Below, one piece after another: positions 1-10,486 of a stretch of 64,000 nt of DNA (within the stretch, counting starts at the first letter, position 1; the number at the start of each line of letters is the position of its first letter). Where the stretch lies: assembly GCA_009780675.1 (NCBI GenBank), contig WQZP01000008.1, positions 1-64,000 of the forward strand, given 5' to 3'. Below the pieces are notes generated by a model. That model was given only the letters and a program-made list of their open reading frames with translations, did not search any database and had not been told where the DNA came from. The translations under genes and the position numbers were made by a program. Source of the stretch: Spirochaetaceae bacterium (lineage in GTDB: Bacteria > Spirochaetota > Spirochaetia > CADAEX01).

Positions 1-18
1 GCCAAAGCTGTGGTATAA

Positions 19-138
19 TTGCTGATTGCTGATTGCTGATTGCTGATTGCTGATTGCTGATTGCTGATTGCTGATTGCTGATTGCTGATTGCTGATTGCT
101 GATTGCTGATTGCTGATTGCTGATTGCTGATTGCTGAT
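19..138. repeat. 7-bp tandem repeat, about 17 copies of TTGCTGA
   Basis: Perfect head-to-tail copies of TTGCTGA run without interruption for 120 bp, directly after a TATAAT-like hexamer at 14-19 and about 200 bp upstream of mnmA. On the plus strand every frame meets TGA within three units. On the minus strand all three frames stay open, because the unit TCAGCAA encodes a cycling heptapeptide (S-A-I-S-N-Q-Q). A 7-mer is not a multiple of three, so copy-number change would shift any frame crossing it. A minus-strand ATG at 147 is in frame with the run and stays open to the window edge, but it has no visible ribosome binding site. The copy number could vary between strains. Confidence 0.95.
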
Positions 139-336
139 AAGTTTCATCAAAAAATACAAATTTGCATTAAGTACTTGATATACTGTATGAAGCTGTATAT
201 AACTATCAACTTTATTGAAGAAACTATGTATACTCATTTTGTAAAACATACCACCCTGGGGATAGTGTTGTCAAGAGCTGTTTTTTTAAATAATATATAC
301 AAATCATAATTGCTCAGATAGGATAACAGCATAAAA

Positions 337-1476
337 TTGGAACAAAAAGAGAAAAGAAAAATCATTCTTGCCCTAAGCGGCGGAGTAGATTCTGGAATGT
401 CTATAAGAAAACTCAAAAACTCAGGGTGGCAGGAGATTTTTGGGGCAAATCACATTGTGTGCAAAGGGGTAAAATCAAGCAGCCCGGAAGTGCTTGGAAA
501 AGCAGAAAGCTTGTGCAAAGCAGAAAATATCCCTTTTTATGTAGTAGATGCAGTTAAAGAATTCAAACAAACGATTATTTCAGACTTTATCAATAAATAT
601 ATAGAAGGATTTACCCCAAATCCCTGCGTAATCTGCAACGAAACCATTAAATTTACATGGTTCTATGACACTGTTGTAAAAAAACTTTTGGAAGAAGATA
701 AAATCAAAGAGCAGGAAAAAGTTTTTTTCGCAACAGGCCACTATGCGCAAATAGAAGAAAAAAATGGAAATCTTTTTATAAAAAAAGGGGTTGATAGAAC
801 AAAAGACCAGAGCTATATGTTATACAGGCTTCCACGGGAAATACTTTCACGATGTGTATTCCCTTTGGGAACTGTTCATAAAAAAGACCTTATAATAGAA
901 GCAAAAGAGCTTGGCTATTCTTTTGAAACTGTAAAGGAGAGTCAGGATATTTGTTTTATAGAAGGGGAGTATGGTGATTTTATAAAGCAGAATTGCCCGG
1001 AAAACACCCCGAAAATAAAACAAGGAAATATAACAGATACTGATGGCAATTATTTGGGAAAACATAAAGGGTATATATATTACACTGTGGGCCAGCGCAA
1101 AGGGCTTTCGCTCGGAAGCGGGCCATGGTATGTTGTTGAAGTGGATGCCAAGAGAAACAGAGTGGTTGTAGGCCGCGATTTTCAGCAAGGGCAAAATAAA
1201 TTTACTATAGAAAAGACTAACTGGTTTATAGAGGCAACCGAAAGCAGCGCAATAGAATGTAACGTAATGGTAAGATACAACTCATCAGAAAAACCCTGCA
1301 AAGTAGAGATAAACGCAAACAATTGCGCGACAGTTTTTCTCGAAGAGAAAACAGTAATAACCCCAGGACAATCTGCTGTGTTTTATAAGGAAGATATTGT
1401 TCTCGGCGGAGGGATTATCAGCGGCATGGACACCGAGCGAAGCTTACCTTGCTCGCGAGGTGGTCAGCATCCATAG
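337..1476 (+). CDS. mnmA: tRNA-specific 2-thiouridylase MnmA
   Basis: Cytosolic ATP-dependent enzyme that thiolates uridine 34 of tRNAs for Lys, Glu and Gln. The PP-loop motif SGGVDSG is at residues 14-20, where most relatives have SGGVDSS. The two catalytic cysteines are in NPCVIC (Cys97/Cys100 region) and SQDICFI (Cys206). The tRNA-binding YYTVGQRKGL segment follows, then a C-terminal beta-barrel. The length (379 aa) fits the family. The start is TTG; the first internal ATG would remove the PP-loop, so it cannot be the start. The last 14 or so residues (TERSLPCSRGG...) do not look like MnmA and are encoded by a locally GC-rich inverted-repeat stretch at 1428-1485. birA follows 33 bp later on the same strand. 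Confidence 0.93.
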   Translation: MEQKEKRKIILALSGGVDSGMSIRKLKNSGWQEIFGANHIVCKGVKSSSPEVLGKAESLCKAENIPFYVVDAVKEFKQTIISDFINKYIEGFTPNPCVICNETIKFTWFYDTVVKKLLEEDKIKEQEKVFFATGHYAQIEEKNGNLFIKKGVDRTKDQSYMLYRLPREILSRCVFPLGTVHKKDLIIEAKELGYSFETVKESQDICFIEGEYGDFIKQNCPENTPKIKQGNITDTDGNYLGKHKGYIYYTVGQRKGLSLGSGPWYVVEVDAKRNRVVVGRDFQQGQNKFTIEKTNWFIEATESSAIECNVMVRYNSSEKPCKVEINANNCATVFLEEKTVITPGQSAVFYKEDIVLGGGIISGMDTERSLPCSRGGQHP

Positions 1477-1509
1477 GGATGTTGACAAGCAATTAGGTGG
1501 AGAGATTAT

Positions 1510-2265
1510 TTGCAAAGATTAAATCTTGAAAATCCCTTTAGTGTAATCGAAAAAGCAGAAATTTATTATAAAGAAATAACTTCTTCAACAATGGACGATG
1601 TAAGGGAGCTAATCCCCCAAAACCCGCCGTCCGGAACACTTGTTCTTGCTTCCCTCCAGACAGAGGGGAAGGGGCGTCTCAAAGGCCGTAAATGGGTTTC
1701 TGCAAAAGGGGAAAGCCTTATGTTTACGATCCTTATAAAAGATAACGATGTTAGTTTCGCTCTTTCTCTTTTCCCCCTTTTTATTGGATATTGTATATCC
1801 GAGCTTCTTAAAAAAGAGTTTGGACTAGAGAACGCCATAAAATGGCCTAATGATGTTCTTATAAATGGGAAAAAAATATCAGGTATTTTATGTGAAAACA
1901 GTCATGGTTATGTTTTATGCGGCATAGGTATTAATTGTAATCAAAAAAATATGAAAGAGATCTCTGAGGAAAAGGGGATTTCTATTTATGAACTTACAGA
2001 AATTAAATCAAATATAAATGATATTCTCTTAAAGCTTCTTGATTTTATGAAAAACAACTGGAATAACCAAAGCTGGAAAGATGTTGTTTCCGGGCGACTC
2101 TATAATAAAGGGAAAAAAGTTGTTTTTTATAACCCTTACTTTGAAAAAGAGAGCCCAATTACAGGGATTATTGAGGGAATTGGGGAAGAGGGTGAATTGA
2201 TTATGACAGAAGAAATAAGCGGCCAGACAAAAAAGTACTATAGCGGCGAAATTTCTTTTAGTTGA
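1510..2265 (+). CDS. birA: Biotin--[acetyl-CoA-carboxylase] ligase (BirA, catalytic type)
   Basis: Activates biotin as biotinyl-AMP and attaches it to the carboxyl carrier protein. The catalytic signature is visible: EGKGRLKGRKW (biotinyl-5'-AMP loop, GRKGR-like), KWPNDVLINGKKISGIL, and the C-terminal SH3-like domain. At 251 aa it has no N-terminal helix-turn-helix, so it is a ligase only and not the repressor form. The start is TTG, preceded by AGGTGGAG at a good distance. The 3' end overlaps the convergent transporter gene by 8 bp. Confidence 0.92.
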   Translation: MQRLNLENPFSVIEKAEIYYKEITSSTMDDVRELIPQNPPSGTLVLASLQTEGKGRLKGRKWVSAKGESLMFTILIKDNDVSFALSLFPLFIGYCISELLKKEFGLENAIKWPNDVLINGKKISGILCENSHGYVLCGIGINCNQKNMKEISEEKGISIYELTEIKSNINDILLKLLDFMKNNWNNQSWKDVVSGRLYNKGKKVVFYNPYFEKESPITGIIEGIGEEGELIMTEEISGQTKKYYSGEISFS

Positions 2266-3454
2266 TCTCTTTATTTTCTTTGGAAGAGCGTGATTTCCGG
2301 TAAAAAGGGAGCCAATAGAATATTTCGAGAAGTACGAGAGCGCTGCCTGCCACAATAGCAATAGTCGCAAATGTCCCGGTTGTCCCAAAGCGGGGCAAAA
2401 AATAGCCAACAATAAGAGGTGTTATGAAAAACCCAGTGTCATAGAGTAGAAGCGCTGTTGCTGTACCCTTTGGCCGCAGCACTGGATCAAGAAGATCGCT
2501 GATTAGCGCGTGGTACATGGGCCATCCTGCTCCAAGGCCTAAGCCAAAGAGGATGCCGCCTGCGATTAACGTGCTGTTCGATGGAAAAAGCGCCACTAAA
2601 ATCATGGAGCAGGACATAAAAATGCCGCAAGGTGCAAGCAACGGTATGCGTGGAAGCGCGTTAAGAAGTGATGCGCCAGGCAAACGTACTATTATTGCGG
2701 TTACAGAAGCGCCAACGAGAAAATAGGAAGTCACGAGCCCCTGCTCGTAGGCGAGCAGAGAAAGTTTTATAATAAGCGCATCCACAAGCGCGATAACTGT
2801 GCCTGTTAAAGCCAGAAACAAAAAAGCGCGCGATGAAAAAAGCCCAGAGTAGGTTCCCCATGCTTTTTTACTGATGTTGTGTGTTTCTTGCGTTATTGCT
2901 ATGTTTACTCTTCCGCCAAAAAAGCAGCAGAGCAAGCTCAAAGCTGGCCCAATAGCCAGATAGAGCGTGTATCGCGAGCTGTACAGAAACCACTCTCCAA
3001 GTGGAGCCACAGCGCCCATTGGCAAAATACTGCCCAGCACCAGGAGCGAAAACATTGCCCCGCGTCTTTTTTCAGACACACAAAGAGCCTGATGAGAAAA
3101 AAGCCCCATAGAGTAGATGCCAAAAGCAGCGCCGCTCACAGCCCTTCCAATCAAAAGCAGTGTTGTTGATTCTTTAAAAAATAAAAGTGAGCAACCAATT
3201 AGGCTGAGCATTCCGCTCCAGACAAGCATTTTGCGAATACCAAAATTCTCAAGTAACCAACTGCCAAGCGGACGGGTCAGCATTGCAGCCAGAGAATAAG
3301 TGCCTATGACCAACCCTGTTGCTTCGTACGAGAATCCATAGCTCCGAAGCAGTATTGCGTATGTCAGATATATCTGTTGTACACAATGGATAAGGAAAAA
3401 AGGCAAAAAGAGGCTTACAAGGAGTTTTACATCTTGTGACATTTTGGCGAACAT
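2258..3454 (-). CDS. Major facilitator superfamily transporter
   Basis: A 398-aa integral inner-membrane protein with about 12 hydrophobic segments. It has the MFS loop 2-3 motif in the form AAMLTRPLGSWLLENFGIRK (roughly residues 56-75), compared with the family G-x-L-x-D-R-x-G-R-R-x pattern. The substrate cannot be assigned; drug or sugar efflux-type MFS proteins look similar. It lies 27 bp downstream of the radical SAM gene on the same strand, so the two are probably co-transcribed. Both are richer in G+C than the flanking mnmA/birA and groEL genes, which may mean shared acquisition. Confidence 0.85.
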   Translation of the reverse strand: MFAKMSQDVKLLVSLFLPFFLIHCVQQIYLTYAILLRSYGFSYEATGLVIGTYSLAAMLTRPLGSWLLENFGIRKMLVWSGMLSLIGCSLLFFKESTTLLLIGRAVSGAAFGIYSMGLFSHQALCVSEKRRGAMFSLLVLGSILPMGAVAPLGEWFLYSSRYTLYLAIGPALSLLCCFFGGRVNIAITQETHNISKKAWGTYSGLFSSRAFLFLALTGTVIALVDALIIKLSLLAYEQGLVTSYFLVGASVTAIIVRLPGASLLNALPRIPLLAPCGIFMSCSMILVALFPSNSTLIAGGILFGLGLGAGWPMYHALISDLLDPVLRPKGTATALLLYDTGFFITPLIVGYFLPRFGTTGTFATIAIVAGSALVLLEIFYWLPFYRKSRSSKENKEIN

Positions 3455-3481
3455 GATGCTTTTAATACTTCGAAGTTTGGA

Positions 3482-4513
3482 TCAATGAAAGTTCCTCAAG
3501 CCAGCTTCCCGCGCCCATCGCATTGCCTGCGTGAACTCTTCCTGCGTCAATCGTCTATCCAGTGGCGGATGTGCGTGCGCCCGAAACATTGGCATATACT
3601 GCCCCATGATGTTGACATGGGTATCTGGACCCAGCTCAGAGACAACCCAACGGGCAAAAACATCAGTAGCTGCCATATTTTCCGGCAAAACCAGATGGCG
3701 GATAATCATTCCGCGTTGTGCGATACCATCAGATACCCGAAGCACTCCAACTTGCCGGTGCATCTCTTTGACTGCAGCAGCAGTGTGGAGTGTATAGTCA
3801 GGCGCGCCTTGTGAAAAACGGGCAGCCAGCGCTGAGTCCTGGTACTTGAAGTCCGGCAGGTAGATGTCGACAACTCCGTCAAGCAACTGAAGCACCTCAA
3901 GTGTTTCATAGCCACTGCTGTTGTAGAGCAAAGGCAGGGTCAACCCCTGTGCAATAGCGAGCCGAAGCGCTTTTACAATATGAGGCACCAAGTGCGTGGG
4001 CGTAACCAGATTGATGTTATGGCAGCGCCTGCGCTGGAGATCAAGCATTATGTTGGCGAGCTCTTCGTGGGTGGTCAGTCTCCCGTCGCCCCGGTGAGCG
4101 ATTTGCCAGTTCAGACAAAATACACAGAGCAAGTTGCAGTTAGAGAAGAATATTGTCCCTGAGCCGCGAGTGCCGCGAAGCGGGTTTTCTTCGCCATGGT
4201 GAGGGCCAAAAGAGGCAACTCTGAAGTTTTCAGCAACAGAACAGGCGCCTGCTCTGCCTGTAGCGCGGGTGGTATTGCACAAACGGGGGCAAAGGCGGCA
4301 AGGCGAGAATAAATCCCATAGCGCTTGTTCGCGCCGCGCAAGTTCGCCGCTGCGTTCCAGGTCAAGGTACCTTAGCGGTTGCCCCCCCCCTCTGGCAGGA
4401 GCGCTGTCTGCAAACAGGTTACGCACGCAGCCTATCCCCCCGCCAAGTGTAGCTGCGGCAGCTCCAGCAGCCACGAGACCACTTTTTATGAAATCTCTTC
4501 GCGATAGTGCCAT
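3482..4513 (-). CDS. Radical SAM protein, PflX-like (COG1313 type), with Tat signal
   Basis: The N terminus carries a twin-arginine motif SRRDFIK (residues 4-10), a hydrophobic Ala-rich stretch and Cys29 (GGGIGC, lipobox-like). A Cys-rich segment CRLCPRLC (72-79, with Cys91) follows, then the SAM-radical [4Fe-4S] motif CNLLCVFC (Cys126/130/133). The C-terminal half fits the PFL-activase-like TIM-barrel. COG1313 proteins carry this Cys-rich block in front of the radical SAM core. The target is unknown. A predicted export signal on a radical SAM enzyme is unusual. Residues 42-44 (GGG) are encoded by a run of nine Gs, so slippage would cut the protein just after the signal. GC is higher than in the neighbours. 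Confidence 0.85.
   Translation of the reverse strand: MALSRRDFIKSGLVAAGAAAATLGGGIGCVRNLFADSAPARGGGQPLRYLDLERSGELARREQALWDLFSPCRLCPRLCNTTRATGRAGACSVAENFRVASFGPHHGEENPLRGTRGSGTIFFSNCNLLCVFCLNWQIAHRGDGRLTTHEELANIMLDLQRRRCHNINLVTPTHLVPHIVKALRLAIAQGLTLPLLYNSSGYETLEVLQLLDGVVDIYLPDFKYQDSALAARFSQGAPDYTLHTAAAVKEMHRQVGVLRVSDGIAQRGMIIRHLVLPENMAATDVFARWVVSELGPDTHVNIMGQYMPMFRAHAHPPLDRRLTQEEFTQAMRWAREAGLRNFH
4382..4390. repeat. C9 (G9 on coding strand) homopolymer inside the radical SAM gene
   Basis: Nine consecutive C on the plus strand encode Gly42-Gly44 on the minus strand, about 13 codons after the end of the Tat signal peptide. Gain or loss of one G would frameshift the whole catalytic domain. Confidence 0.95.
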
Positions 4514-4730
4514 TTATTCTCTACCTCCAATTTTCAAAGGACAGGACGAATACGTTGAGTTTTTCCAATCTTCCAAAATTTCAGTTTTAGATAATATCTT
4601 TCTATAAAATATCAATATTTTATTGTATATCGACCTCTAAATGATTGTCAATTAATAACATTGTTAATACATTTAATTAAATTAAGGCTATGAAAAAAAT
4701 CTAAAAATATGAATAATAAAATATTGATGA

Positions 4731-6461
<1,731 letters not shown>

Positions 6462-6513
6462 AAACATCTTTTTGCTTATTAAAAAATAACTTAATAGAGG
6501 GGTTTATCCCGCT

Positions 6514-6546
6514 GGGAATGTTCTCTTTTTAGGACATTCCCTCTTT
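6514..6546 (+). terminator. Rho-independent terminator of groEL
   Basis: The inverted repeat GGGAATGT (6514-6521) / ACATTCCC (6534-6541) with a 12-nt loop is followed by TCTTTTAATTTT. It sits about 50 bp after the groEL stop. Confidence 0.8.
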
Positions 6547-6566
6547 TAATTTTGGGGTTTAAAGGT

Positions 6567-6860
6567 ATGAGAAGAGAAGATTTTATATTTACAGTAGGGT
6601 ATGACGGGAATACTGCAATAGTGGACAGTAAAGCAAGAAGAAGATATTCCAGGCTGACAACAATGCAATTGCTGGAAGCAGGTTTTTTCAAGCCCGCGTT
6701 ATGTTCTGCAATATATTCAGAAAACCCTGATGAATTAAGCGCTGTTCTTGAAAAATATAATTCTTTTGCAGAGAAGAAAATAGATAGTGTGGAACAGCTA
6801 AAACTTGTTATTGGGATACAAAAAGTTCCCAAAGAAATAAGACAAATTGTTCTAGTTTAA
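6567..6860 (+). CDS. Small conserved-looking protein of unknown function
   Basis: A 97-aa soluble protein beginning MRREDFIFTVGYDGN. I do not recognise a family. The N-terminal half reads as one compact domain (VGYDGNTAIVDSKARRRYSRLTTMQLLEAGFFKPALCSAIY), followed by a charged helix ending KKIDSVEQLKLVIGI. I chose ATG 6567 because GGGG lies about 9 nt upstream; a TTG at 6552 in the same frame has no ribosome binding site. It sits between the groEL terminator and yajC on the same strand and may be the first gene of the sec operon. Reading-frame quality and base composition match the neighbours. Confidence 0.7.
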   Translation: MRREDFIFTVGYDGNTAIVDSKARRRYSRLTTMQLLEAGFFKPALCSAIYSENPDELSAVLEKYNSFAEKKIDSVEQLKLVIGIQKVPKEIRQIVLV

Positions 6861-6942
6861 TCTATTATTGACTACTGTTGCGATAGATGATAACTTTTTC
6901 TATAATTTAAATAAAATATTTTTGAAAAATAAGGAAAATTCT

Positions 6943-7302
6943 ATGATTGACTTAATGGGGAGCCTCCCTCTATTACAGGCAGGCGGCGGACAAATGTTTA
7001 CTACTGTTCTTACTTTTGGTGGAGTAATTGCTATATTCTACTTTCTTATTATAAGGCCGCAGGGTAAAAGGCAAAAAGAGACTCAGCGGATGATCAGTGA
7101 ACTCAAAAAATTCGACAAAGTTGTTACGATTGGCGGAATAAGAGGAGTTGTCCAAACTGTAAAAGAAGGCACTGTTATTATTAAAGTTGATGATAATACA
7201 AAGATTGAATTTTCAAAAAGCGCTGTTGCTTCTGTTCTTGAAAAATATGAACCAAAAAGTGATAAAGTTGATGCCTCATCCAGCGAGGAAAAAGATAAAT
7301 AA
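6943..7302 (+). CDS. yajC: Preprotein translocase subunit YajC
   Basis: A single-span inner-membrane protein of the SecDF-YajC complex. Residues 19-38 form the transmembrane helix ending IIRPQGKRQKE, the YajC hallmark, followed by the VVTIGGIRGVV segment. The length (119 aa) is usual. The start is ATG 6943, with AAGGAAAA upstream; the longer frame back to 6868 has no signal. It is followed by secD after 21 bp. Confidence 0.95.
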   Translation: MIDLMGSLPLLQAGGGQMFTTVLTFGGVIAIFYFLIIRPQGKRQKETQRMISELKKFDKVVTIGGIRGVVQTVKEGTVIIKVDDNTKIEFSKSAVASVLEKYEPKSDKVDASSSEEKDK

Positions 7303-7323
7303 TTTCAAAACCGGAGTAACTGA

Positions 7324-9054
7324 ATGAATAAGCGTTATAGATTTTTCGTTGTACTTCTGGTATTGGTCATTGCCGGATTTTTCTTATATCCTACATTGAG
7401 CTGGTACTTTATGGTGCCGCAAGACAAAAAAGATATTGCATTAGGCTCAAGAGATCAAATAAGAAGTTATGCAATAAGCAGAGCTTCGCAAGAACTTGAC
7501 AGACTCAATGAAATGGCCAGTGTGGATGGGAATAGAGAAATTCCAGGCGAATACCAATTTCTTGTAAGACAAGCCAGAACTAATTATAGAAACATGGGGA
7601 GAGACATTCCCAGAAGATGGACAGTATCAGAAGTTCTTTTAAGTTTTGGAACAGAAGATAGAGTTTTTAATGCGCTTGAAGCACATTATCGTACAGAAAT
7701 TTTTGACCTCAAAGAAAGAAGCAGAGGAATTTTGCAACTGGGGCTGGATCTCTCTGGCGGTATGAATGTTCTTCTAAGAGCAGATATGGAGAGCCTTAGG
7801 CAAAGGCTTGGCCGCACCCCTACAGCAGATGATAGAAGAATTGCTATTGAGCAGGCTATAGAAATACTTAATAACAGAATAGACAGGTTTGGAGTTACAG
7901 AACCTGTTCTTCGCAGGCAGGGAGATGGTTATATTTCTATTGAAATTCCCGGAGCTGCGGATCCAGAGAGGGTAAATGCTTTTCTTATGGGAAGAGGAAG
8001 CCTCCATTTTCATATTGTTCATGATGAAGCTACTGAAAGAGCCATGCGATATATACTTGAAACCAGAAACCCACTTCGTCAGGAAGATGGGCAGCCACAT
8101 GACCCAACAATTCTCCCTCCAGGTGTTGTTTTAAGAGAATTTGTGCAAAAAGATGAATATGGGATCGACAGGGCTGTCAGACATGTTGCGATAATGGAAG
8201 AAGTAGGTCTGGATGGTCAGCATATTGTAAGCGCTTTGGTTGGAAGCGATCATCTTACAGGAAGACCAGTTATTAACTTTACTCTTGACAGGGAAGGTTC
8301 AGATATCTTTTTTAACTTAACAGCTGCCAATGTAGGTAGAACAATGGCAATAGTTCTTGATGACAGAGCAAGAGCAGGAGCTGTTATACAGGAGGCAATT
8401 CCAACTGGTCAGGTTAGAATGACAGGGTTTGACAGGGAAGAAGCTTCGGCTCTTGCTATTGTTCTTAGAACAGCAGCGCTTCCTGTTGATCTTATAATAG
8501 AAAGCCAACAAGCTGTTGGAGCTTCTCTTGGAGAAGACTCAATTAGATTAGGTCTTCGGGCAATTGTACTTGGATTTTTTCTTGTTGTAGTATTTATGCT
8601 TATTTATTACAAAGGGGCAGGTCTTATTGCAGATATTGCGCTTGTTTTAAATTTGATCCTTATGTTGGCAATACTTTCGGCTTTCAATATGACATTGACC
8701 ATGACAAGTATAGCAGGATTGATTCTTTCTGTTGGTATGGCTATAGATGCAAATGTAATTATCTATGAGAGGATCAAGGAAGAACTAAGGCTTGGTAAAA
8801 CAGTAGAAGCTTCTGTTAATACAGGGTACAAAAAAGCTTTCTGGACAATCATGGACTCAAATTTAACAACGCTTATAGCAGCTGTTTTCCTTTCGCAGCT
8901 TGGATCAGGTCCTGTACAGGGATTTGCATATATTCTTGCAGTAGGTATAGTTTGCTCAATGTTTACAGCACTTTTTGTATCAAGATTGATTTTTGACTTT
9001 AAACTCAGTTACTTTGGGAAAAAGCATTTGAGCATTAGTTGGAGGATAAAATGA
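7324..9054 (+). CDS. secD: Protein translocase subunit SecD
   Basis: An RND-family inner-membrane protein that uses the proton gradient to help SecYEG export proteins. It has an N-terminal span (residues 7-27) and a large periplasmic P1 region with LGLDLSGGMNVLLR (about 139-152) and the DRFGVTEP motif. The membrane half holds five helices with GLILSVGMAIDANVIIYERIKEE, which carries the conserved Asp. At 576 aa it is of normal bacterial length. The GGAG upstream region is weak (CCGGAGTAACTGAATG). Its stop overlaps the secF start (ATGA). Confidence 0.97.
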   Translation: MNKRYRFFVVLLVLVIAGFFLYPTLSWYFMVPQDKKDIALGSRDQIRSYAISRASQELDRLNEMASVDGNREIPGEYQFLVRQARTNYRNMGRDIPRRWTVSEVLLSFGTEDRVFNALEAHYRTEIFDLKERSRGILQLGLDLSGGMNVLLRADMESLRQRLGRTPTADDRRIAIEQAIEILNNRIDRFGVTEPVLRRQGDGYISIEIPGAADPERVNAFLMGRGSLHFHIVHDEATERAMRYILETRNPLRQEDGQPHDPTILPPGVVLREFVQKDEYGIDRAVRHVAIMEEVGLDGQHIVSALVGSDHLTGRPVINFTLDREGSDIFFNLTAANVGRTMAIVLDDRARAGAVIQEAIPTGQVRMTGFDREEASALAIVLRTAALPVDLIIESQQAVGASLGEDSIRLGLRAIVLGFFLVVVFMLIYYKGAGLIADIALVLNLILMLAILSAFNMTLTMTSIAGLILSVGMAIDANVIIYERIKEELRLGKTVEASVNTGYKKAFWTIMDSNLTTLIAAVFLSQLGSGPVQGFAYILAVGIVCSMFTALFVSRLIFDFKLSYFGKKHLSISWRIK

Positions 9055-10445
9055 ACGAGAAAATAATCTATTTCTCCAAGCTAAGAATACCTACAGTTAT
9101 TTTAGCAATACTTATGCTTTTGGCTGGTGTAGGCGGAACAATCTATCATGGAGGTTTTAATCTTGGGATTGACTTTAGTTCCGGATTATCCATGAGGGTT
9201 CAAATCGCTGAAAGTGTCCTGGAAGTTTCTTACGCTGGAGAAGACAGAGCTACTATAAATGTTAGAGATAATGCTCTCCAGATAACTATTATAAGAGCTG
9301 GCGGCCTTGAAAGAGAAGAAAATATATTTGCCCTTGCAGATTACCCATCGATTTCCAGTTTGGCTTCTGCGCTATCTGCTATTGAAGGGATAGTAGCGGA
9401 GGAAACAGGCAATACTCAGGTTCCAGCTTCATTGATACTGGGACTTAACCATGCAACAGATTTAACAGAAAGTGTAGTTGTACTTAACCGTGTAAATACA
9501 AGTCCAGATAGATTTGTTAATATATCTGATGTAAGAAATACTCTTTCGGAACTTGGTTCCATAAAGATTCAAACAGTAGGAAGAGCAATAAACCAGGAAT
9601 TTATTATAATAATGCAGAACAGATATGGTGCGGAAGGTTTTAATGTAACAGCTACTGCTCAACTTATGGAAACTCTTGGAAACAGATATGGCGCATCTAA
9701 TCTGATTGTAAGACAGATAGATTATGTAGGCCCCCAGTTTTCTGAAGCTTTGGGCGGTCACGCAATGATGCTTGTGACTCTTACTCTTATTTTTATTCTT
9801 GTTTATATATGGTTCCGTTTTAAACTGCCTTATGCAATTTCATCTGTTGCATCGCTCGTATATGTTGCTGTATTTATGGTAGGGTTTGTGGGTCTTTTCC
9901 AGCTTGAAGTAAGCACAACAACTATTGCAGCGATTCTTACGGTAGTTGGTTATGCTCTTAATGACTCAATAGTAATTTTTGACAGAATAAGAGAAAATCA
10001 AATGCTTCTGAAAGAGAAAAATTTTGTCAAGATTGTTGATATAAGTGTTACAAAATCTTTGGGAAGAACTATTATAACTTCTTCTTCAACAATTCTTGCG
10101 GTAGCTGCGATATTTATTTTTGCTACAGGCGCGATAAGATTATTTGCTCTAAACGCTATGGTCGGAATAGCTATTGGTACATTCTCATCTATTTTTATAG
10201 CATCGCCTATACTTATTTTGTTAATAAAGTGGGCAACTAAAAGAGGAAAATTGGGAGATGCTGAGAAAAAATCTGATGATAAACCCAAGCTCCCGCCGGG
10301 AACAGAAGCAAAACAACTTCCAGCTGAATCAGAGCCAGCAGAAGATGCAGGAGAAAGTAACGAAGTTAAACCACAACTTGCGCCACAACCTGCTGCAGCG
10401 CAACAAGGGGCAAGGTGGCAGCCAAAGAGAAAGAGAAAAAGATAA
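9051..10445 (+). CDS. secF: Protein translocase subunit SecF
   Basis: Partner of SecD. FNLGIDFSSGLSMRVQI near residue 33 and VGYALNDSIVIFDRIREN in the membrane domain are diagnostic. I use ATG 9051 (TTGGAGGATAAAATG) and not the TTG at 9039, because GGAGG is then correctly spaced and the ATGA overlap with secD is kept. The C terminus has a long charged/Pro-rich tail ending RWQPKRKRKR, about 60 residues beyond the usual SecF end; this is probably cytosolic and could bind ribosomes or RNA (inference). Confidence 0.97.
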   Translation: MNEKIIYFSKLRIPTVILAILMLLAGVGGTIYHGGFNLGIDFSSGLSMRVQIAESVLEVSYAGEDRATINVRDNALQITIIRAGGLEREENIFALADYPSISSLASALSAIEGIVAEETGNTQVPASLILGLNHATDLTESVVVLNRVNTSPDRFVNISDVRNTLSELGSIKIQTVGRAINQEFIIIMQNRYGAEGFNVTATAQLMETLGNRYGASNLIVRQIDYVGPQFSEALGGHAMMLVTLTLIFILVYIWFRFKLPYAISSVASLVYVAVFMVGFVGLFQLEVSTTTIAAILTVVGYALNDSIVIFDRIRENQMLLKEKNFVKIVDISVTKSLGRTIITSSSTILAVAAIFIFATGAIRLFALNAMVGIAIGTFSSIFIASPILILLIKWATKRGKLGDAEKKSDDKPKLPPGTEAKQLPAESEPAEDAGESNEVKPQLAPQPAAAQQGARWQPKRKRKR

Positions 10446-10486
10446 GCTTCCTGGTTAAATAAATTGTTAGGGAGGGTGAAAGAAAG

